Notes: generated from the letters alone by a model not told the origin. DNA of 64,000 nucleotides from Clostridiales bacterium (GCA_013619125.1 JABXKS010000001.1:1-64000); one strand, 5' to 3'. Numbered from the stretch's first letter, positions 1 through 8,461 are shown. Made by a program: numbers and translations.

Positions 1-7
1 CATATAT

Positions 8-83
8 GGGCGCTTAGCTCAGTTGGGAGAGCACCTGCCTTACAAGCAGGGGGTCATTGGTTCGAGCCCAATAGTGCCCACCA
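8..83 (+). tRNA. tRNA-Val (UAC)
   Basis: The acceptor stem pairs GGGCGCT with AGTGCCC, the anticodon loop is CTTACAA (anticodon TAC), the T arm reads GGTTCGAGCC and the 3' CCA is encoded. It is the first of nine closely spaced tRNA genes; the block may continue upstream of the window. Confidence 0.96.
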
Positions 84-120
84 TTTTTATTTTAAAAGTG
101 GTAAGGAAAAATAGCATTAT

Positions 121-196
<76 letters not shown>

Positions 197-231
197 AAGA
201 AGCAGTCGGTGATTTTACATCACCTAAACAG

Positions 232-317
232 GGAGGGGTTCCCGAGTTGGCCAAAGGGGACGGACTGTAAATCCGTTAGCTGCGCTTTCACTGGTTCGAA
301 TCCAGTCCCCTCCACCA
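232..317 (+). tRNA. tRNA-Tyr (GUA)
   Basis: Acceptor GGAGGGG pairs with CCCCTCC; loop CTGTAAA gives anticodon GTA. The long variable arm of a bacterial class II tRNA-Tyr is present and CCA is encoded. Confidence 0.96.
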
Positions 318-368
318 ATTTTCTTTCGATTTTTGGTAATTTGGGTAGAGTATTTAAGTAGATAATAT

Positions 369-454
369 GCGGGTGTGGCGGAATTTGGCAGACGCACTAG
401 ATTTAGGATCTAGCGCCTAACAGCGTGGGGGTTCGAGTCCCTTCACCCGCACCA
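369..454 (+). tRNA. tRNA-Leu (UAG)
   Basis: Acceptor GCGGGTG pairs with CACCCGC; loop TTTAGGA gives anticodon TAG. It has a long variable arm and an encoded CCA. Confidence 0.96.
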
Positions 455-462
455 TTATATAT

Positions 463-538
463 GACCCATTAGCTCAGTTGGTAGAGCATCTGACTTTTAA
501 TCAGGGTGTCCGGCGTTCGAATCGCCGATGGGTCACCA
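463..538 (+). tRNA. tRNA-Lys (UUU)
   Basis: Acceptor GACCCAT pairs with ATGGGTC; loop CTTTTAA gives anticodon TTT. CCA is encoded. Confidence 0.96.
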
Positions 539-547
539 TTTTTTTTT

Positions 548-636
548 GGAGAGGTACCGAAGTGGTCATAACGGGGCGGTCTTGAAAACCGTTAGGGTGC
601 AAGCCCACGTGGGTTCGAATCCCACCCTCTCCGCCA
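548..636 (+). tRNA. tRNA-Ser (UGA)
   Basis: Acceptor GGAGAGG pairs with CCTCTCC with discriminator G; loop CTTGAAA gives anticodon TGA. It has the long variable arm of tRNA-Ser and an encoded CCA. It is not a selenocysteine tRNA: the anticodon reads UCA codons. Confidence 0.95.
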
Positions 637-696
637 TTCGCCAAATCATGATCAGGTTTGACAGCATGAAAGACATCAGTTCTTGTTTTGGCATTT

Positions 697-773
697 CGGG
701 GTGTAGCGCAGTTTGGTAGCGCATCTGGTTTGGGACCAGAGGGCCGCGGGTTCAAATCCTGCCACCCCGACCA
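697..773 (+). tRNA. tRNA-Pro (UGG)
   Basis: Acceptor CGGGGTG pairs with CACCCCG; loop TTTGGGA gives anticodon TGG. CCA is encoded. Confidence 0.96.
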
Positions 774-778
774 AAAAT

Positions 779-855
<77 letters not shown>

Positions 856-911
856 TTTTTATCATATCGCGAAGACCAAAGGATCAGTTTGGTTGATGAG
901 GCGGTATATTT

Positions 912-987
912 GCCCAGATAGCTCAGTCGGTAGAGCAGGGGACTGAAAATCCCCGTGTCGGTGGTTCGATTCCGCCTCTGGGCACCA
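912..987 (+). tRNA. tRNA-Phe (GAA)
   Basis: Acceptor GCCCAGA pairs with TCTGGGC; loop CTGAAAA gives anticodon GAA. CCA is encoded. It is the last gene of the block and is followed at once by a terminator. Confidence 0.96.
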
Positions 988-993
988 ACAAAG

Positions 994-1016
994 ACAACCC
1001 ATTGGGTTGTTTTTTT
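994..1016 (+). terminator. Terminator of the tRNA block
   Basis: ACAACCC pairs with GGGTTGT around a three-base loop, followed by a run of T. It lies 7 bases after tRNA-Phe. Confidence 0.85.
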
Positions 1017-1046
1017 GTTTGTAAAGAGGTCGCGAGAAAAAGATAT

Positions 1047-1092
1047 AAATCCAGTTGCATGAGTATTCCTCTCATGCGATTGGATTTTTTTA
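1047..1092 (+). terminator. Second, very long terminator hairpin
   Basis: A stem of about 17 base pairs (left arm from 1047, right arm 1071-1087, two G:U pairs) closes a seven-base loop and ends in seven T. No gene lies between it and the first tRNA terminator, so it probably backs up that terminator. The rest of 1093-1280 shows no gene. Confidence 0.7.
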
Positions 1093-1283
1093 TTGGACGT
1101 CTCAATTCTGATCAGAGGTGGAGAGATTGAATGGAGCGAATTTCTGATCCTGCTTGTCCGTGATAATTGGGTTAGCTTGAAGGAATAGGGAATAGCGCTT
1201 CTTCGTGTGAAATACTGTCAAAGAGTAGGAAAGATGAGCGCAGATCAGTTATTGGAGGGTTGCACCTGTTAGCGGATAGATAG

Positions 1284-1315
1284 TTGAGAAGAAGACCATG
1301 AAATTTTGATATAAT
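1284..1315 (+). promoter_or_regulatory. Promoter of the asparaginase-family gene
   Basis: The -10 box is TATAAT (1310-1315) with an upstream TG at 1307-1308, an extended -10. The nearest -35-like TTGAGA (1284-1289) is 20 bases away, longer than ideal. The start codon lies about 60 bases past the expected start site. Confidence 0.55.
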
Positions 1316-1381
1316 AAATGTAGAACATTGATTTTCATTTTTTGATTTGAAGCAGTAAATATTGGAGTTGGGGGGCACCGA

Positions 1382-2320
1382 ATGAAATATGGGATGATCG
1401 CAACATGGAAAATGGCTTATGAAGGAGTCGTTGAAGGGTCCGAAAAATTGCGAAATGGAAAAGAAGTCTCGGAGGCGGTAATTTGCGCAATCGAATCAGT
1501 GGAGAATAATCCGGCTTATCGATCCGTTGGATTTGGCGGATTGCCGAATCGAGTTGGCGAGGTGGAATTGGATGCCGCGTATATGGATGGAGAGCGCTTG
1601 TGTTTTGGCGCTGTTATGGCGGTAAAGAATATTAAAAATCCCATTCGGGTTGCTCGCCACTTGAGCGGGTATCAGCGCAACAATATACTGGCGGGAGGGG
1701 GAGCGGAAAGTTTTGCGGCGACGCATGGATATGAGTCTGCCAATATGTTGACACATGAATCGCAACAGCGATGGGAAAAGAAAATCGGAGAAGGCTACAT
1801 ACCGGAAGAGATCGAAGCCTATGGCGGGCACGATACGGTTTGCATCATTGGATTGGATGATCAAGGCAGGATGGGCAATGGCGTTTCGACCTCTGGTTTG
1901 TTTATGAAACACCCAGGGCGTGTCGGAGACAGTCCGGTGATCGGATCGGGTTTTTATTGCGACAGTCGAGTAGGTGCTGCAAGTGCAACAGGCGTGGGTG
2001 AAGATATTATGAAGGGATGCTTGTCGTTTCGGATTGTTTCTTTGATCAAAGCGGGAGGAGATTGTCAGGGGGCCTGTGAGAAAGCGCTATTTGATCATGA
2101 GGCTGATTTAAAGGCGCGGGGAAGTAAGCCGGGCAGCATGTCGGTGATCGCCATGGATAAAAACGGAAACTTTGGCGGCGCAACGACCCAAAAGGAATTT
2201 CCCTTTGTGGTAAGCAGGGAAGAGATGGAACCAACCATTTTTGTTGCGCAAAATGATGGCAAGGTGCATCGGGTGATCAAGGCGACACAGGACTGGAAAG
2301 ACAACTATTTAGGTGACTGA
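1382..2320 (+). CDS. N4-(beta-N-acetylglucosaminyl)-L-asparaginase family protein
   Basis: This is an Ntn-hydrolase of the glycosylasparaginase/isoaspartyl peptidase family. The precursor is cut before a Thr that becomes the nucleophile; here the GGHDTV motif puts that residue at Thr152. The downstream GDSPVIGSG and GATTQK segments match substrate-binding parts of the family. At 312 residues the length is typical. No signal peptide is visible, so a cytosolic role in recycling glycosylated or isomerised asparagine is likely, though the substrate is not shown by sequence. The ATG follows a G-rich ribosome site. It is a single-gene unit with its own promoter and a strong terminator. Confidence 0.9.
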   Translation: MKYGMIATWKMAYEGVVEGSEKLRNGKEVSEAVICAIESVENNPAYRSVGFGGLPNRVGEVELDAAYMDGERLCFGAVMAVKNIKNPIRVARHLSGYQRNNILAGGGAESFAATHGYESANMLTHESQQRWEKKIGEGYIPEEIEAYGGHDTVCIIGLDDQGRMGNGVSTSGLFMKHPGRVGDSPVIGSGFYCDSRVGAASATGVGEDIMKGCLSFRIVSLIKAGGDCQGACEKALFDHEADLKARGSKPGSMSVIAMDKNGNFGGATTQKEFPFVVSREEMEPTIFVAQNDGKVHRVIKATQDWKDNYLGD

Positions 2321-2325
2321 TAAGG

Positions 2326-2356
2326 AAAGGGAAGATCAAATTGATCTTCCCTTTTG
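2326..2356 (+). terminator. Terminator after the asparaginase-family gene
   Basis: AAAGGGAAGATCAA pairs with TTGATCTTCCCTTT, followed by T-rich sequence. It lies between convergent genes and may also act on the minus strand. Confidence 0.85.
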
Positions 2357-2394
2357 TCTTACATCTTTATAGTTTATTGTGTTATGGCTCTGCC

Positions 2395-3120
2395 CTACAG
2401 TGGAAGCAGCGTAATCAGATAACCACCAGCCACCAGGCTGAGCAGATTGGCAAGAATCACATAGGCTGCCGTTTTCAGTCGTTTTTGCTCCGGAACCAGA
2501 GCGGTAAATCCGATCAATTCGGCAAGGAAGACAAAGAACTCGCCGATAACCAAAGCAAAGATAATATATCCGTTGCTTGGGAACATGGAATTCAGCCAAA
2601 TATTCAAAGCGCCCTGGGTGAAAAGATTGAGTACGAGGAAGATGATCCATGATCGCTTCTCTCTAAACCCAAAGGCAAAGAAAATCAGGCCTTCAATGAT
2701 CAGGGTGAAAATCACGCGAAGCGCGATATAGAGAACATTTTTGTAGGGTGCTCTCCCCTGTGTGAGGGTATGCGTTTTGAGATCTAGGGTGTAGAGATTA
2801 TTGTACCCAGTTAAAGGCGTATCGATGGGAACAACAATGGTTTCACCGTTTGAGACAATAAGGAACTGATAGATTTCATTTTTTTCGAAATGATAGGAGT
2901 GGAAGCTAAAGGTCGTTTCCAGCATCTTCTCATTCTTTCTGCTTTCAATGATCTGACCGTCCCGGTCCAGATGAATCTCCATATCCTTAGGTGGATTAGA
3001 TACAAGAACGATGATCGAGGGCGGTTGCGCCGAATTGGCGAAGCCGATAGACGGGATCGTCAGGAACGTCAGAATTAGAAGTAAAATGAAAATCCCATGA
3101 TGGTTCAATCTCATTCTCAT
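2395..3120 (-). CDS. Exported membrane protein of unknown function
   Basis: The family was not recognised. The 241-residue product starts with a signal peptide (hydrophobic stretch at about residues 9-28, ending near GFANS). An extracytoplasmic domain of about 100 residues, rich in beta-type segments, follows. Four membrane segments fill the C-terminal half from about residue 127, ending in LITLLPL. The arrangement suggests an outward-facing sensor or binding domain anchored by a helix bundle, but that is inference. It ends 78 bases downstream of the nucleoside hydrolase gene on the same strand, so the two may be co-transcribed. Confidence 0.75.
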   Translation of the reverse strand: MRMRLNHHGIFILLLILTFLTIPSIGFANSAQPPSIIVLVSNPPKDMEIHLDRDGQIIESRKNEKMLETTFSFHSYHFEKNEIYQFLIVSNGETIVVPIDTPLTGYNNLYTLDLKTHTLTQGRAPYKNVLYIALRVIFTLIIEGLIFFAFGFREKRSWIIFLVLNLFTQGALNIWLNSMFPSNGYIIFALVIGEFFVFLAELIGFTALVPEQKRLKTAAYVILANLLSLVAGGYLITLLPL

Positions 3121-3198
3121 ATTCTTGTCTCCTCAGTTCATTTAGATACGGAACAGGATTTGAAGTCCATTTAAAGCGATGGTTTTCAAGCTGACGGC

Positions 3199-4191
3199 TT
3201 ACAGCTCTTTGGATAATGCAATGGTATCCATCAGCATTTTTACGAATTTTTCGCGGTGACAGTTGAATGCAAAGCGAATATTGGGAGGATTGTCAGTTGG
3301 CACACGGTTATCGACAATGGTTCTGCCATCAGCCAAACCACCACCAAAATCGACATCCACTCGTTTTAATTGAATATCATACAGAATGGACTCGTCCACC
3401 GCTGCCAATACAGCCAGAGCATCGTGAGGCGGGGTGGAACCGGCGATTGCCATCGGTTGCAGGGCATCGTATGCCTTGATGCGTTGATCCATAAAATCGG
3501 AAACGGCGATGGCTACAGGGGTGTTGATTTCTCGAATGGCTTCACTCTCTGCGTATGTGACAACACCAACATGGGTGGCATCAAGAGGAACCAGTAAAAT
3601 CTCACATCCAGAAGTAAAGACGATTTGTGCCGCTTCGGGATCTTTCCAGATATTAAATTCTGCCGATGGGGTTCGGTTGCCAACTTCATGGCCGCCACCC
3701 ATAATGACAATGCGCTTGATTTTTTCAATAATGCGCGGGTCTGCCCGAAAGGCAACACCGAGGTTGGTGAGTGGTCCTACCGCGATTAAGGTGATATCAC
3801 CGTCTGATTCTAATAAGGTATCAATCAAATAGGATACGGCGCTTTTTCTTTGTATTTTGCTGGTTGCAGGTGGAATTTCCAAATAGTCGCCGTGATATTC
3901 AATCACTTCGCCATCTTGGACGGCACTTGCAGCAGTTTGTCTCGTTTCAGCATGTCGTTCTGGAATCAATTCTGCCACCATCGGCTCCGCACAACCTCGG
4001 TAAACGGGAATGTTCATCCCCAGTAGATCGACCACACGAAGGGTGTTTTCCGTTGTATTCGGCACCGGCTTGTTCCCGCAAACCGTTGTCAATGCCAATA
4101 AATCCAATTGAGGATGAAGCGCTGCACAAATAATGGCAATGGCGTCATCGGATCCTGTATCTACATCTAAAATTATCTTTTCTTTTTTCAT
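3199..4191 (-). CDS. Inosine/uridine-preferring nucleoside hydrolase (IunH family)
   Basis: Enzymes of this family hydrolyse the N-glycosidic bond of ribonucleosides for base salvage. The N-terminal signature DVDTGSDDA (residues 9-17) supplies the Asp cluster that binds Ca2+ and ribose, and PPHDAL near residue 250 carries the usual catalytic His-Asp pair. At 330 residues the length is normal. There is no signal peptide, so it is cytosolic. Whether it prefers purine, pyrimidine or nicotinamide nucleosides cannot be read from sequence. It has its own promoter on the minus strand with two inverted repeats in the leader. Confidence 0.93.
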   Translation of the reverse strand: MKKEKIILDVDTGSDDAIAIICAALHPQLDLLALTTVCGNKPVPNTTENTLRVVDLLGMNIPVYRGCAEPMVAELIPERHAETRQTAASAVQDGEVIEYHGDYLEIPPATSKIQRKSAVSYLIDTLLESDGDITLIAVGPLTNLGVAFRADPRIIEKIKRIVIMGGGHEVGNRTPSAEFNIWKDPEAAQIVFTSGCEILLVPLDATHVGVVTYAESEAIREINTPVAIAVSDFMDQRIKAYDALQPMAIAGSTPPHDALAVLAAVDESILYDIQLKRVDVDFGGGLADGRTIVDNRVPTDNPPNIRFAFNCHREKFVKMLMDTIALSKEL

Positions 4192-4216
4192 AATGATTCC
4201 CCTCTCTTCTTATAGT

Positions 4217-4269
4217 GTTCTCCAATAGACTACGTGATTAATTTTGGAGAACAAGGATAGCTGTCCTTG
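4217..4269 (-). promoter_or_regulatory. Two inverted repeats in the nucleoside hydrolase leader
   Basis: GTTCTCCAA (4217-4225) is repeated inverted as TTGGAGAAC (4244-4252) with an 18-base spacer. Immediately next to it CAAGGA and TCCTTG (4252-4269) form an almost perfect 18-base palindrome. Both lie just downstream of the promoter, where a repressor could block transcription or the RNA could fold. No matching copy was seen elsewhere. Confidence 0.4.
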
Positions 4270-4291
4270 ATTACGTTTTTCTTACTATCTT

Positions 4292-4320
4292 ACTCTATCG
4301 ATTTCGCCTAGCGATGTCAA
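4292..4320 (-). promoter_or_regulatory. Promoter of the nucleoside hydrolase gene
   Basis: On the minus strand TTGACA (4315-4320) and TAGAGT (4292-4297) are separated by 17 bases. Transcription would start near 4285, giving a leader of about 95 bases. The rest of 4192-4561 holds only the divergent promoter at 4478-4506 and no gene. Confidence 0.7.
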
Positions 4321-4477
4321 TTATGTGAGAAGGGAGTTTTTTATAGATATAAAAAGAAAAACCGAAAACTGCTCCTTTCATAAGAAGTTCTTTAAAATGA
4401 AAACAAGAATATTGCTATGAGAAACCTGAAATGTGGAAGATGTAAGGGAATATCATAAAAAGCAGAGTGGATTGTAC

Positions 4478-4506
4478 TTGGTGGTTTTTTCCGTCTGCCC
4501 TATACA
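4478..4506 (+). promoter_or_regulatory. Promoter of the ATP-grasp pair
   Basis: TTGGTG (4478-4483) and TATACA (4501-4506) are 17 bases apart. The start codon at 4562 lies about 50 bases past the expected start site. Confidence 0.5.
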
Positions 4507-4561
4507 TTTTCTTTGGAGTGGTTTATCATAAGACCAGATGGAATAGAAAGGCTGGATAGAG

Positions 4562-5449
4562 ATGAAGGGAATTTTGGTTGAAAACGGAAATTGGGAATCG
4601 CCGAAGGTGGATGAATTGATGGAATGGATCCTTCGGGCCGCTTTCAAGGAAGAGATCAATTTAACAAGGGTGAAGAATGACGAACTTTTGGTGATGATCG
4701 AAGGGGGCTTGGGTAAAGTAGAACCTTCGGCTTTGGTGGAAGTGGATTTTGCCTTGTTCTGGGACAAGGATCTGTTGCTAGCGAAACAATTGGAAAACAT
4801 GGGGGTACGGGTTTACAATTCCTCTGAAGCGATTGAGGCCTGCGACAACAAGATGAAAACGCATCAAGCGCTGGCTGAGGCGGGCATTCCCATGCCGACT
4901 ACTATTTTTGCACCCTTTATTTACAATAATATGGTTCGTAAGAACTTCGAGTATTTGGATCGAGTCATTGCAAAATTAGGATTTCCACTGGTAGTGAAAG
5001 AGGCATACGGCTCTTTTGGTCAGCAGGTTGCGTTGATGGAAAATCGAGAGGACTTGGAAACCTGGATTTTGAGGGTTGGTGGGCGACCGCATTTGTATCA
5101 GAAGTATATTCGAGAAAGCCATGGAGAAGATCTACGGATTAATATAGTAGGCGGTAAAGTTGTAGCGGCCATGAAGCGATCCTCACAAGTTGATTTTCGG
5201 GCGAATATTACCTTGGGCGGCAGTATGGAATCCTATTTGCCTTCCGAAGAGGAAGCGGAGTTGGCAATACGAGCGTCGGCAACATTGGGGCTTGATTTTG
5301 CGGGAGTGGATTTACTTCAAACCCAAGCGGGACCCGTGATTTGCGAGGTGAATTCGAATGTTCATTTTATCACTCTTGCGGCATGTACAGGCATTGACAC
5401 GGCTGTGCATCTTATGCGCTGGATAAAAAGCGGAGAACGGATATCATGA
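4562..5449 (+). CDS. RimK-like ATP-grasp ligase, first of a pair
   Basis: ATP-grasp ligases of the RimK type couple ATP hydrolysis to amide bond formation, often adding Glu or another amino acid to a carboxylate. The 295 residues show a preATP-grasp region, then the ATP-grasp fold from about residue 95: LVVKEAYGSFGQQV carries the ATP-binding Lys and glycine loop, DLRINIVGGKVVAAM is the usual central strand pair, and CEVNSN near the C-terminus supplies the metal-binding residues. Its stop overlaps the start of the next ATP-grasp gene by four bases (ATGA), so translation is probably coupled. The substrate is unknown. No substrate peptide, carrier protein or transporter is adjacent. Confidence 0.85.
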   Translation: MKGILVENGNWESPKVDELMEWILRAAFKEEINLTRVKNDELLVMIEGGLGKVEPSALVEVDFALFWDKDLLLAKQLENMGVRVYNSSEAIEACDNKMKTHQALAEAGIPMPTTIFAPFIYNNMVRKNFEYLDRVIAKLGFPLVVKEAYGSFGQQVALMENREDLETWILRVGGRPHLYQKYIRESHGEDLRINIVGGKVVAAMKRSSQVDFRANITLGGSMESYLPSEEEAELAIRASATLGLDFAGVDLLQTQAGPVICEVNSNVHFITLAACTGIDTAVHLMRWIKSGERIS

Positions 5450-6267
5450 CAGGATGGATGCTATATTGTCGAGAAGATGCAGAAAAGAATCGCGCTTATA
5501 TTCAGTGGTTTCAAGCAGAGGGGAAGCTGCTGGGGATGATGATCGAGCTCAAGATGTTAGAAGACTTGGATGGCTTAAAGGAGCTAGCACTCCCGGATTT
5601 CGTTTTGAATCGATCCAGAAATACGGAAATTGCCGAAAAATTAGAAGCGTTGGGAGTTCGATGTATCAATTCCTCCTTTGTTACGAAAATTGCCAACGAT
5701 AAGGCAGAGACATACCGTTTTTTTCCACAACATGGGATTCCTATGCTGTGGACTTGTGCAACGTTTGTGGATAGTAACCTACCAAACCAAACAAGCTGTG
5801 GATATCCTTTGGTTGCAAAATCTGTTGATGGCCATGGGGGATCCGAAGTCTTTTTTGTGGAGGATTCAAAAAGCTGGAAACAGGTGCTGAATGCCTTGTT
5901 CGGGAGAAAAATTGTCATGCAGAAGCTTTGCGCCCAACCAGGCAGGGATTTACGAATCTTTGTTTTGGGAGGAGAGATAATTGCCGCGGTGCTTAGAGAA
6001 TCGAATTGCGATTTTCGTGCCAACTATTCTTTGGGCGGCAAAATTCGATTGGCGGAACTTACGGAATCGCAGAAGCAAATTGTTAACGAAATCTGCAGAG
6101 TATTCCCAATGGAATGGGGCGGAATCGATTTTCTGTTTGACTCAGAAGAGGTTTTCTACCTGAATGAGGTGGAAGATGCAGTGGGAAGTCGCTCCCTTTC
6201 ACAGTTGACGGATCTGAATATTGCACGTATGGTGCTGACCTACATCCAGCGCAGTCAGGAAGTATAA
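5446..6267 (+). CDS. RimK-like ATP-grasp ligase, second of a pair
   Basis: This 273-residue protein is homologous to its neighbour over the full length. It has the KIANDKAETYRFF lid start, the PLVAKSVDGHGGSEV ATP-binding loop, DLRIFVLGGEIIAAV and the metal-binding region YLNEVEDAVGSRSL. The last motif has E and D where the upstream copy has ExNxN, so the pair may have diverged into different acceptors or one member may be catalytically altered. The two proteins most simply act on the same pathway, possibly as a heterodimer or in successive additions. That is inferred from overlap and similarity, not known. Confidence 0.82.
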   Translation: MTGWMLYCREDAEKNRAYIQWFQAEGKLLGMMIELKMLEDLDGLKELALPDFVLNRSRNTEIAEKLEALGVRCINSSFVTKIANDKAETYRFFPQHGIPMLWTCATFVDSNLPNQTSCGYPLVAKSVDGHGGSEVFFVEDSKSWKQVLNALFGRKIVMQKLCAQPGRDLRIFVLGGEIIAAVLRESNCDFRANYSLGGKIRLAELTESQKQIVNEICRVFPMEWGGIDFLFDSEEVFYLNEVEDAVGSRSLSQLTDLNIARMVLTYIQRSQEV

Positions 6268-6449
6268 AACAGTGATCATTTCGAAGCTTGGAAAGAAGAA
6301 TTTTTTTTGAGGCGGATAAAAAAACGTGAATGTAATTGCAGGGAAGAATGAAAAGCAATGACGAGCACGCTACAATGAGGATCTGCAACAATGAGGATCT
6401 TCAACAATAGATTTCCTACATGAGACGAGATAATTTTATCATATAGGCG

Positions 6450-6490
6450 CAAGCAACAACCGAAGGGTTGAGGGCTTGGGTCTATTTTTT
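6450..6490 (+). terminator. Hairpin with 3' T tract after the ATP-grasp pair
   Basis: CAAGC pairs with GCTTG and the inner CAACC with GGTTG around GAAG; six T follow. The same element with a changed loop recurs at 23886-23925. The other parts of 6268-6588 show no gene or clear signal. Confidence 0.55.
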
Positions 6491-6588
6491 GCGATATTTA
6501 TATCGTCAAAAGACGAAGTGAAAGAACACCGGCAATGATTGAGAAAAGCATCGTTTAATGCTAGGTAAAATTATTTTTAAAAAAACCC

Positions 6589-6617
6589 TTGACAGCCCTA
6601 CAACGCTAGTGTACTAT
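6589..6617 (+). promoter_or_regulatory. Promoter of the GntR-ABC operon
   Basis: TTGACA (6589-6594) and TACTAT (6612-6617) are 17 bases apart. The -10 region runs into GTGTACTATCTAGGTAG and a downstream GATACAC, so GTGTA...TACAC arms flank the start site. The motif CTAGGTA also occurs at 6560-6567. These are candidate binding sites for the GntR protein encoded next, which would then be autoregulated. Confidence 0.7.
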
Positions 6618-6659
6618 CTAGGTAGAACAGTGATACACAATTTAAGAAAGGAGAAGCCT

Positions 6660-6965
6660 ATGAAGTTTGATAACAACCGCCCCATCTATTTACAAATCAT
6701 ATCGGAAATACACAAAGATCTTGCCTCGGGAAGATTGGTTTCAGGACAGAAATTACCATCGGTTCGTCAATTGGCCATCGACTACAAAGTGAATCCAAAT
6801 ACCATTCAGCGAACATTCCGCGAGCTGGAGGGAATGGGTATGACATTTACGAAGAGAGGAATGGGTACTTTTATTACGGAGGATGCAGAAATGATTGAAG
6901 AAATTAAAATCAGTGTTCCAATGAAGAGATTGTTGAAATTGTACAGAAACGACTGGGAGGTGTAG
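6660..6965 (+). CDS. GntR-family transcriptional regulator (YtrA type)
   Basis: The 101-residue protein is a short YtrA-like GntR regulator: a winged helix-turn-helix of about 70 residues (QIISEIHKDLASGRL, then LPSVRQLAIDYKVNPNTIQRTFREL) and a short C-terminal dimerisation helix, with no ligand domain. The ATG at 6660 has an AAAGGAG site; an upstream in-frame ATG at 6558 lies before the promoter and is rejected. This class usually represses ABC transporter operons for envelope stress or cationic antimicrobials and its own promoter. The ABC gene starts 1 base after its stop. Confidence 0.9.
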   Translation: MKFDNNRPIYLQIISEIHKDLASGRLVSGQKLPSVRQLAIDYKVNPNTIQRTFRELEGMGMTFTKRGMGTFITEDAEMIEEIKISVPMKRLLKLYRNDWEV

Positions 6966-6966
6966 C

Positions 6967-7668
6967 ATGAATACAAGAATAGAAATCGCGAACCTTCAGA
7001 AACGTTATGGCCGAAAGGTCGTCATTCAAGATATGGATCTGATACTGGAAAGCGGCAAAGTCTATGGCTTGTTGGGACCCAACGGGCAAGGGAAAACAAC
7101 CTTGATTAAATGTATTGCTGGTCTTTTAACGCCAGAAAAGGGACAAATCTTAATCAATGGGGAAATGAGAGAAACTCGCCATAAAGGGATGATCTCCATG
7201 TTGGCGGACAAGGATCTATTTTATAAGTGGATGACTGTGCAGGATACGATTAATTTCTACGATACTTTTTTCGAAGATTTTGATCGTGCAGACAGCGAGG
7301 AACTGATTCGATTTATGGAGCTGGTTCCACAAGAGAAAGTGGAAAAGCTGTCCAAGGGAATGAAGGCAAGATTGAAACTGGTTTTGGTGCTTTCGAGAAA
7401 AGCTAAGATCTATTTGCTGGATGAACCCCTAAGCGGAATTGACCCGGTATCGCGGGAAAAAATTGTGGAGACGATTTTAGATCGGATCCGAGAGGATGCG
7501 ATTATGGTCATTTCAAGTCATATGGTGCATGCGATTGAATCGTTGTTGGATGAGGTCATCTTGCTTTCGAATGGAAAGATCATTGCCAAGGAAGAGGCGG
7601 AAGTCATTCGAAGCGAGAAGGGCATTTCGATTGATGACTATTATTTGGAGGTGTTTAGACATGCTTAA
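6967..7668 (+). CDS. ABC transporter ATP-binding protein
   Basis: This 233-residue ATPase has Walker A GPNGQGKT (residues 37-44), an LSKGM signature in place of the usual LSGGQ, Walker B IYLLDEPLSG and a switch His in SSHMVH. The short form and the operon order GntR-ATPase-permease fit the YtrB/BcrA-like exporters. It energises the membrane protein whose gene overlaps its last 8 bases. The exported or sensed compound is not evident. Confidence 0.9.
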   Translation: MNTRIEIANLQKRYGRKVVIQDMDLILESGKVYGLLGPNGQGKTTLIKCIAGLLTPEKGQILINGEMRETRHKGMISMLADKDLFYKWMTVQDTINFYDTFFEDFDRADSEELIRFMELVPQEKVEKLSKGMKARLKLVLVLSRKAKIYLLDEPLSGIDPVSREKIVETILDRIREDAIMVISSHMVHAIESLLDEVILLSNGKIIAKEEAEVIRSEKGISIDDYYLEVFRHA

Positions 7669-8449
7669 TCTGATGAATTTTGAATGGAAAAAATCATGGA
7701 AAGTATTTATGCTGGGGATCGCCAGCGTATTGATTGTGTATCTTTATTTGGTCCTTCAGGGAACGGATAATCTGTACCGGGGAGAATTGGGCGCTGGAAT
7801 TGCCATGACAATCCTGGTTATGTTGATTACAGTCGGATCTGCCGCCTTGCTTTTTCAATCCATCAGCTTCCTGTCGGTGGATGTAAGGGAAAAAGGATAT
7901 CTGCTCTTTAGCACACCCAACTCAGCTTGGAAAATTTTAGGTGCAAAGCTCACCGTTGTATTTTTGCGGTTCTTTATTTGGGGCTTTATGGTTGCGGCGA
8001 TCTTCTTTCATATGATGAGTTCGTTGAAGGTAGAGGAACTGCAGGGCGTATTGTTGCATAATGTTCCACAAATTATCTTCTTGATCGTGATATCAGCTCT
8101 GGCATCTTTGTTCTTTACGATGACCATCTATTTCTTGATCAGCATAACGGCGACGGTTCTGGCGAGCTGGAGACATCCTGTTTTGTTTGTAATCTTAGCA
8201 TACTTTGGCTTGACTTATGTGGTTGACTGGGTTGCTGTCAAGCTCGGCGAGTTGGCCACATGGCCAGTAACTTTTCAGTGGAATCTGCCGATGATCAATG
8301 AAATGAACGGATTTTCAATAACGGGCGCTATTAATTATAGCGCACAAGGTGTTTCATTTAACATTGTGCCGGCTTTATTCTATCTTGTTATTGGAGTCGG
8401 GTATTTTATGGCAGCCGGATACTTGCTTGATCGCAAGTTGAATATATAA
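7661..8449 (+). CDS. ABC transporter permease-like membrane protein
   Basis: The start at 7661 overlaps the ATPase gene by 8 bases and has a GGAGGT site at 7648. The 262-residue product has about six membrane segments, beginning near residue 16, in the ABC-2-like pattern of BcrB/YtrC-type permeases. Segments around residues 55-70 and 95-120 are strongly hydrophobic. Sequence motifs for a substrate are lacking. With the ATPase it most simply forms an efflux or lipid-handling transporter under GntR control. Confidence 0.82.
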   Translation: MLNLMNFEWKKSWKVFMLGIASVLIVYLYLVLQGTDNLYRGELGAGIAMTILVMLITVGSAALLFQSISFLSVDVREKGYLLFSTPNSAWKILGAKLTVVFLRFFIWGFMVAAIFFHMMSSLKVEELQGVLLHNVPQIIFLIVISALASLFFTMTIYFLISITATVLASWRHPVLFVILAYFGLTYVVDWVAVKLGELATWPVTFQWNLPMINEMNGFSITGAINYSAQGVSFNIVPALFYLVIGVGYFMAAGYLLDRKLNI

Positions 8450-8461
8450 AGGAGAAAAAGA

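Noticed and set aside
2341-2652. Plus-strand ORF opposite the membrane protein gene
   Set aside because: It is a shadow of the minus-strand gene, which has a clear signal peptide and membrane segments.
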